The notes beneath the pieces were generated by a model that was not told the origin of the DNA, did not search any database, and saw only the letters and a list, made by a program, of their open reading frames with translations. Shown here piece after piece: positions 61,492 through 64,000 of a stretch of 64,000 bases of DNA. Made by a program: the position numbers and the translations under genes. Origin of the DNA: Achromobacter ruhlandii (GTDB taxonomy: Bacteria > Pseudomonadota > Gammaproteobacteria > Burkholderiales > Burkholderiaceae_B); NCBI RefSeq assembly GCF_902859695.1, contig NZ_CADIJL010000005.1, positions 124,001 to 188,000 on the forward strand. Reading direction: 5' to 3'. The first letter of the stretch is position 1; every line of letters begins with the position of its first letter.

Positions 61492-62526
61492 TTACCCCCT
61501 CTTCTTGCCCCCTTCCTGCGCCTCGCGCCACGCCAGCAGGCGCGTCACGCCTTCGGCCATGCCCACTTGCGGCTGCCAGCCGATCTGTTGTCCCGCCAGA
61601 TCGTGCGGGATATGGAAGGCGCCGCCCGAGGTCAGGCGCACGGTGCCCGGAGGGTCCGGCCGGATCTCCGGTTCCAGGCCGCTCTTGCAGTAGCCGAGCA
61701 CCAGCCGCACCAGTTCGCCGGTGGTGATGGGCGCCGGGCCGGACACGTTCACCGCGACATCGGTCGCGTCGCTTTGGAACGCGGCGACGTTGGCGCGCGC
61801 CACGTCCGAGACGTGCACGAAGTGCTTGGTATCGGTGCCGTCGCCGGGCAGCACGGGGCGCTCGCCCTGGCGCACGCGGTCGTAGGTCTCCATGATGTAC
61901 AGCGAATTGGCGGCGCGGTAGTGCTGGCGCTCGCCATACACGGTGGAATAGCGCAACACCACATAGTCCAGCCCGCACTTCTGGTGGTACTGGCGGCACA
62001 GCTGTTCGCCCATGATCTTGGAGGCGCCGTACAGGATCGCCGCGGGCGGCGCGCCGACGGAATGGAACGGGCCGTTCTCGGCCAGCGCGCCGGCGATGCC
62101 GCTGCCGTAGCCATAGACCGCGTTGGACGAGGCGAACACGAACTTCTTGACCTTGTTGGCGCGGCAGGCTTCCAGCATGTTCTGCGCGCCGCGGATGTTC
62201 ACGTCCACCGCTTGCCACGGCGTCTGCGCGAAGCCCAGCGTCATATACGCCGCCAGGTGCAGCACGCCGTCCACGCCTTCGGTCGCGGCCAGCAGGTCGG
62301 GCAGGCGCATCAGGTCGCCGCGCACCACTTTCACGCGCGGATTTCCCTGTAGGTGGGCGATGGCCTCGGGCGTGCCAAACGCGAAGTTGTCCAGCAGGAT
62401 CACTTCGCGCACGCCGGCGGCCAGCAGCGCGTCGGCAGTGTGCGAGCCCACCAGGCTGGCGGCGCCGGCGATCAGGATGCGGGCATCGGCCAGCGGCAGC
62501 GCCGCGCTTTTCTTGTCGGTCGTCAT
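61492..62526 (-). CDS. NAD-dependent epimerase/dehydratase (extended SDR), 344 aa
   Basis: The start at 62526 gives LIAGAASLVGSHTADALL, a GxxGxxG nucleotide-binding motif. The catalytic YxxxK is seen in LYGASKIMGEQL, and the family signature in VLRYSTVYGERQHYRAAN. It converts or epimerises a nucleotide-sugar or similar substrate with NAD(P). In this operon, next to an aldehyde dehydrogenase and a Bug receptor, a catabolic rather than cell-wall role is likely. The substrate is unknown. Confidence 0.85.
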   Translation of the reverse strand: MTTDKKSAALPLADARILIAGAASLVGSHTADALLAAGVREVILLDNFAFGTPEAIAHLQGNPRVKVVRGDLMRLPDLLAATEGVDGVLHLAAYMTLGFAQTPWQAVDVNIRGAQNMLEACRANKVKKFVFASSNAVYGYGSGIAGALAENGPFHSVGAPPAAILYGASKIMGEQLCRQYHQKCGLDYVVLRYSTVYGERQHYRAANSLYIMETYDRVRQGERPVLPGDGTDTKHFVHVSDVARANVAAFQSDATDVAVNVSGPAPITTGELVRLVLGYCKSGLEPEIRPDPPGTVRLTSGGAFHIPHDLAGQQIGWQPQVGMAEGVTRLLAWREAQEGGKKRG

Positions 62527-62531
62527 GTGAT

Positions 62532-64000
62532 TCACAGTCCCATCGGTTGATTGTGCATGCCCCAGTACAGGCTCTTGACCTGACTGTAGAGGCGCAGGCC
62601 ATGCAGGCCCTTCTCGCGGCCGATGCCGCTGGCCTTGAAGCCGCCGAACGGCGTGGCGATATGCGATTGCTTGTAGGTGTTGATCCAGACCGAGCCCGCC
62701 TCGATCTCGCGCGCCACGCGCCAGGCGCGTGCATAGTCGCCGGTCCACATGCCGGCGGCCAGGCCGAAGGGCGTGTCATTGGCCTGTTCGATCACATCTT
62801 GCTCATCCTCGAACGGCAGCGCCACCAGCACCGGCCCGAAGATCTCTTCCTGGCAGACGCGCGCGCCATTGCCCAGGCCGTCGATCACGGTGGGCAGGTA
62901 GAACCAGCCGTTGGCCAGCTCGGCGCGATCCGGCGCGGCGCCGCCGACCAGCACACGGCCGCCTTCGGCGCGGCCGATGTCGACATAGCCTGCCACCTTG
63001 TCGCGATGCGCGCGCGACACCAGCGGCCCCATCTGCGTGGCGGGATCATCGGGCAGGCCCACGCGCACCTCGCGCGTGCGTTGCACCAGCGCCTCCATGA
63101 AGCGGCCATAGATGGACTTCTGCACGAACAGGCGCGAACCGGCCACGCAGCTTTGCCCGGCCGAGCCGAAGATGCCCGACACCACGCCGGCCACGGCGCG
63201 GTCCAGGTCGGCGTCGTCGAACACGATGTGCGGCGACTTGCCGCCCAGTTCCAGGCCCACGGGAATCAGGCGCTGACCGGCGATGCCGCCGATGGCGCGG
63301 CCCGTTTCGGTGCCGCCGGTGAACGACACCATGCGCACGCCGGGATGCTTGACCAGCGCGGCGCCGACGTCCTCGCCGTGGCCCGGCAGCACCGTCAGCA
63401 GCCCTTCCGGCAGGCCGGCCTCGGCACAGATGCGCGCCAGTTCCAGCGCCAGCTGCGGCGTCTCCTCGGACGGCTTGAGCAGCACCGCGTTGCCGGCCGC
63501 CAGCGCCGGCGCGGCCTTCTGCGCCTCGTTCATGATGGGCGAGTTCCAAGGCGTGATGGCCGCGATCACGCCGAACGGCTCGGCCAGCGCCATCGAAAAA
63601 TACTCGCCGCGCGGCGAGGTCATCTCGTTCTGCCAGGTCTCGCACACCGCGGCGTAATAGCGGAAATGCCCGGCCGCGCTGTCGACCATGTTCAGGCATT
63701 CCTTCCACGGCTTGCCGCTGTCGATCATCTGCAGCCGCGCCAGCGGCTCGCGTTCGGCGGCCAGGCGCCGGCCGATCTCGTACAGCGTGGCGGCGCGCTG
63801 GTCGGGGCGCAGCTTGCGCCACGGCTGGCGCTGGAACGCGTCCCAGGCGATGGCGACGGCGGCATCCACGTCGCGCGGCAAGGCGCGCGCAACGATGCCG
63901 GCAACGCTGCCGTCGGCGGGATTGATGGAGGTGATGACGGCGTCGCCGTCCTGGCCGTGGCGCCATTCGGCGCCCAACCGGAAGGGCTTTGGGCTCGATG
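62532..64000 (-). CDS. Aldehyde dehydrogenase (runs off the right edge)
   Basis: The NAD-dependent aldehyde dehydrogenase motifs are present: the catalytic glutamate region [20 protein letters not shown], the active cysteine in [15 protein letters not shown], and [13 protein letters not shown] near the N-terminus. The reading frame stays open to base 64000, so the start probably lies outside the window; a TTG at 63977 is a weak alternative. The stop lies five bases before the epimerase start, so they form one operon. The aldehyde substrate is unknown. Confidence 0.85.
   Translation of the reverse strand, partial: SSPKPFRLGAEWRHGQDGDAVITSINPADGSVAGIVARALPRDVDAAVAIAWDAFQRQPWRKLRPDQRAATLYEIGRRLAAEREPLARLQMIDSGKPWKECLNMVDSAAGHFRYYAAVCETWQNEMTSPRGEYFSMALAEPFGVIAAITPWNSPIMNEAQKAAPALAAGNAVLLKPSEETPQLALELARICAEAGLPEGLLTVLPGHGEDVGAALVKHPGVRMVSFTGGTETGRAIGGIAGQRLIPVGLELGGKSPHIVFDDADLDRAVAGVVSGIFGSAGQSCVAGSRLFVQKSIYGRFMEALVQRTREVRVGLPDDPATQMGPLVSRAHRDKVAGYVDIGRAEGGRVLVGGAAPDRAELANGWFYLPTVIDGLGNGARVCQEEIFGPVLVALPFEDEQDVIEQANDTPFGLAAGMWTGDYARAWRVAREIEAGSVWINTYKQSHIATPFGGFKASGIGREKGLHGLRLYSQVKSLYWGMHNQPMGL

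Overview
The window is the distal part of an integrated conjugative element (ICE) followed by ordinary chromosome of a high-GC betaproteobacterium, most likely Achromobacter or Bordetella (Alcaligenaceae). That placement rests on two periplasmic Bug-type tricarboxylate receptors, the core-gene style around trmB and ffh, and an ICE of the ICEclc/PAGI-2/PFGI-1 type in a tRNA-Gly gene. It is inference from gene content; no database search was possible.

Layout. (1) 1-13130: the 3' end of a topoisomerase III gene, then a string of conserved ICE genes, mostly of unknown function: DUF3085-, DUF3577/STY4534-, DUF3275- and DUF932-type proteins, an NPPY methyltransferase-like protein and a large SNF2-like helicase. 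Most stand alone, each with a hairpin-rich leader and often a terminator. (2) 13289-19355: first block of the mating-pair/type IV secretion system (T4SS): PilL-like lipoprotein, TIGR03759, transglycosylase, PFL_4695, coupling protein TraD and TIGR03747, with overlapping start and stop codons. (3) 19356-25490: a cargo island of lower GC carrying a complete type II CBASS anti-phage operon (patatin phospholipase, DncV-like nucleotide cyclase, Cap2 E1/E2 ligase, Cap3 JAMM peptidase) behind a small DUF2188 gene, with a divergent XRE repressor/HEXXH metallopeptidase pair resembling CapH/CapP. (4) 25688-39836: the rest of the T4SS (RAQPRD through TraC, a Dsb-like protein, TIGR03757/56/55, TraG), interrupted by a radC-like gene with its own leader. 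(5) 39842-46194: DUF3742, a PrlF/YhaV toxin-antitoxin pair, the MobH/TraI relaxase, an XRE regulator, a LysR effector domain without HTH, and the integrase. (6) 46433-46506: intact tRNA-Gly(CCC), whose 3' end is the presumed attachment site. (7) 46507-64000: chromosome: a CoA-transferase/HMG-CoA lyase-like/Bug catabolic cluster with a LysR regulator, trmB-pip-thiS, a LysM/BON protein, ffh, a ccsA-like gene, ampD, a GST, an orphan RTX-like secreted protein, and a second catabolic cluster (Bug receptor, epimerase, aldehyde dehydrogenase).

How it fits together. Integrase and tRNA-Gly give integration and excision; the relaxase and TraD process DNA and deliver it to the T4SS; the PrlF/YhaV pair should stabilise the element; CBASS should protect the host from phage and so favour retention of the ICE. 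The most unusual signals are non-coding. A three-hairpin element occurs five times, always ahead of an ICE gene, with paired substitutions in its stems. A second, gene-proximal leader type has one arm that can pair with either of two downstream arms, the long-range form sometimes resembling a terminator. Together they look like a shared post-transcriptional control layer of the ICE.
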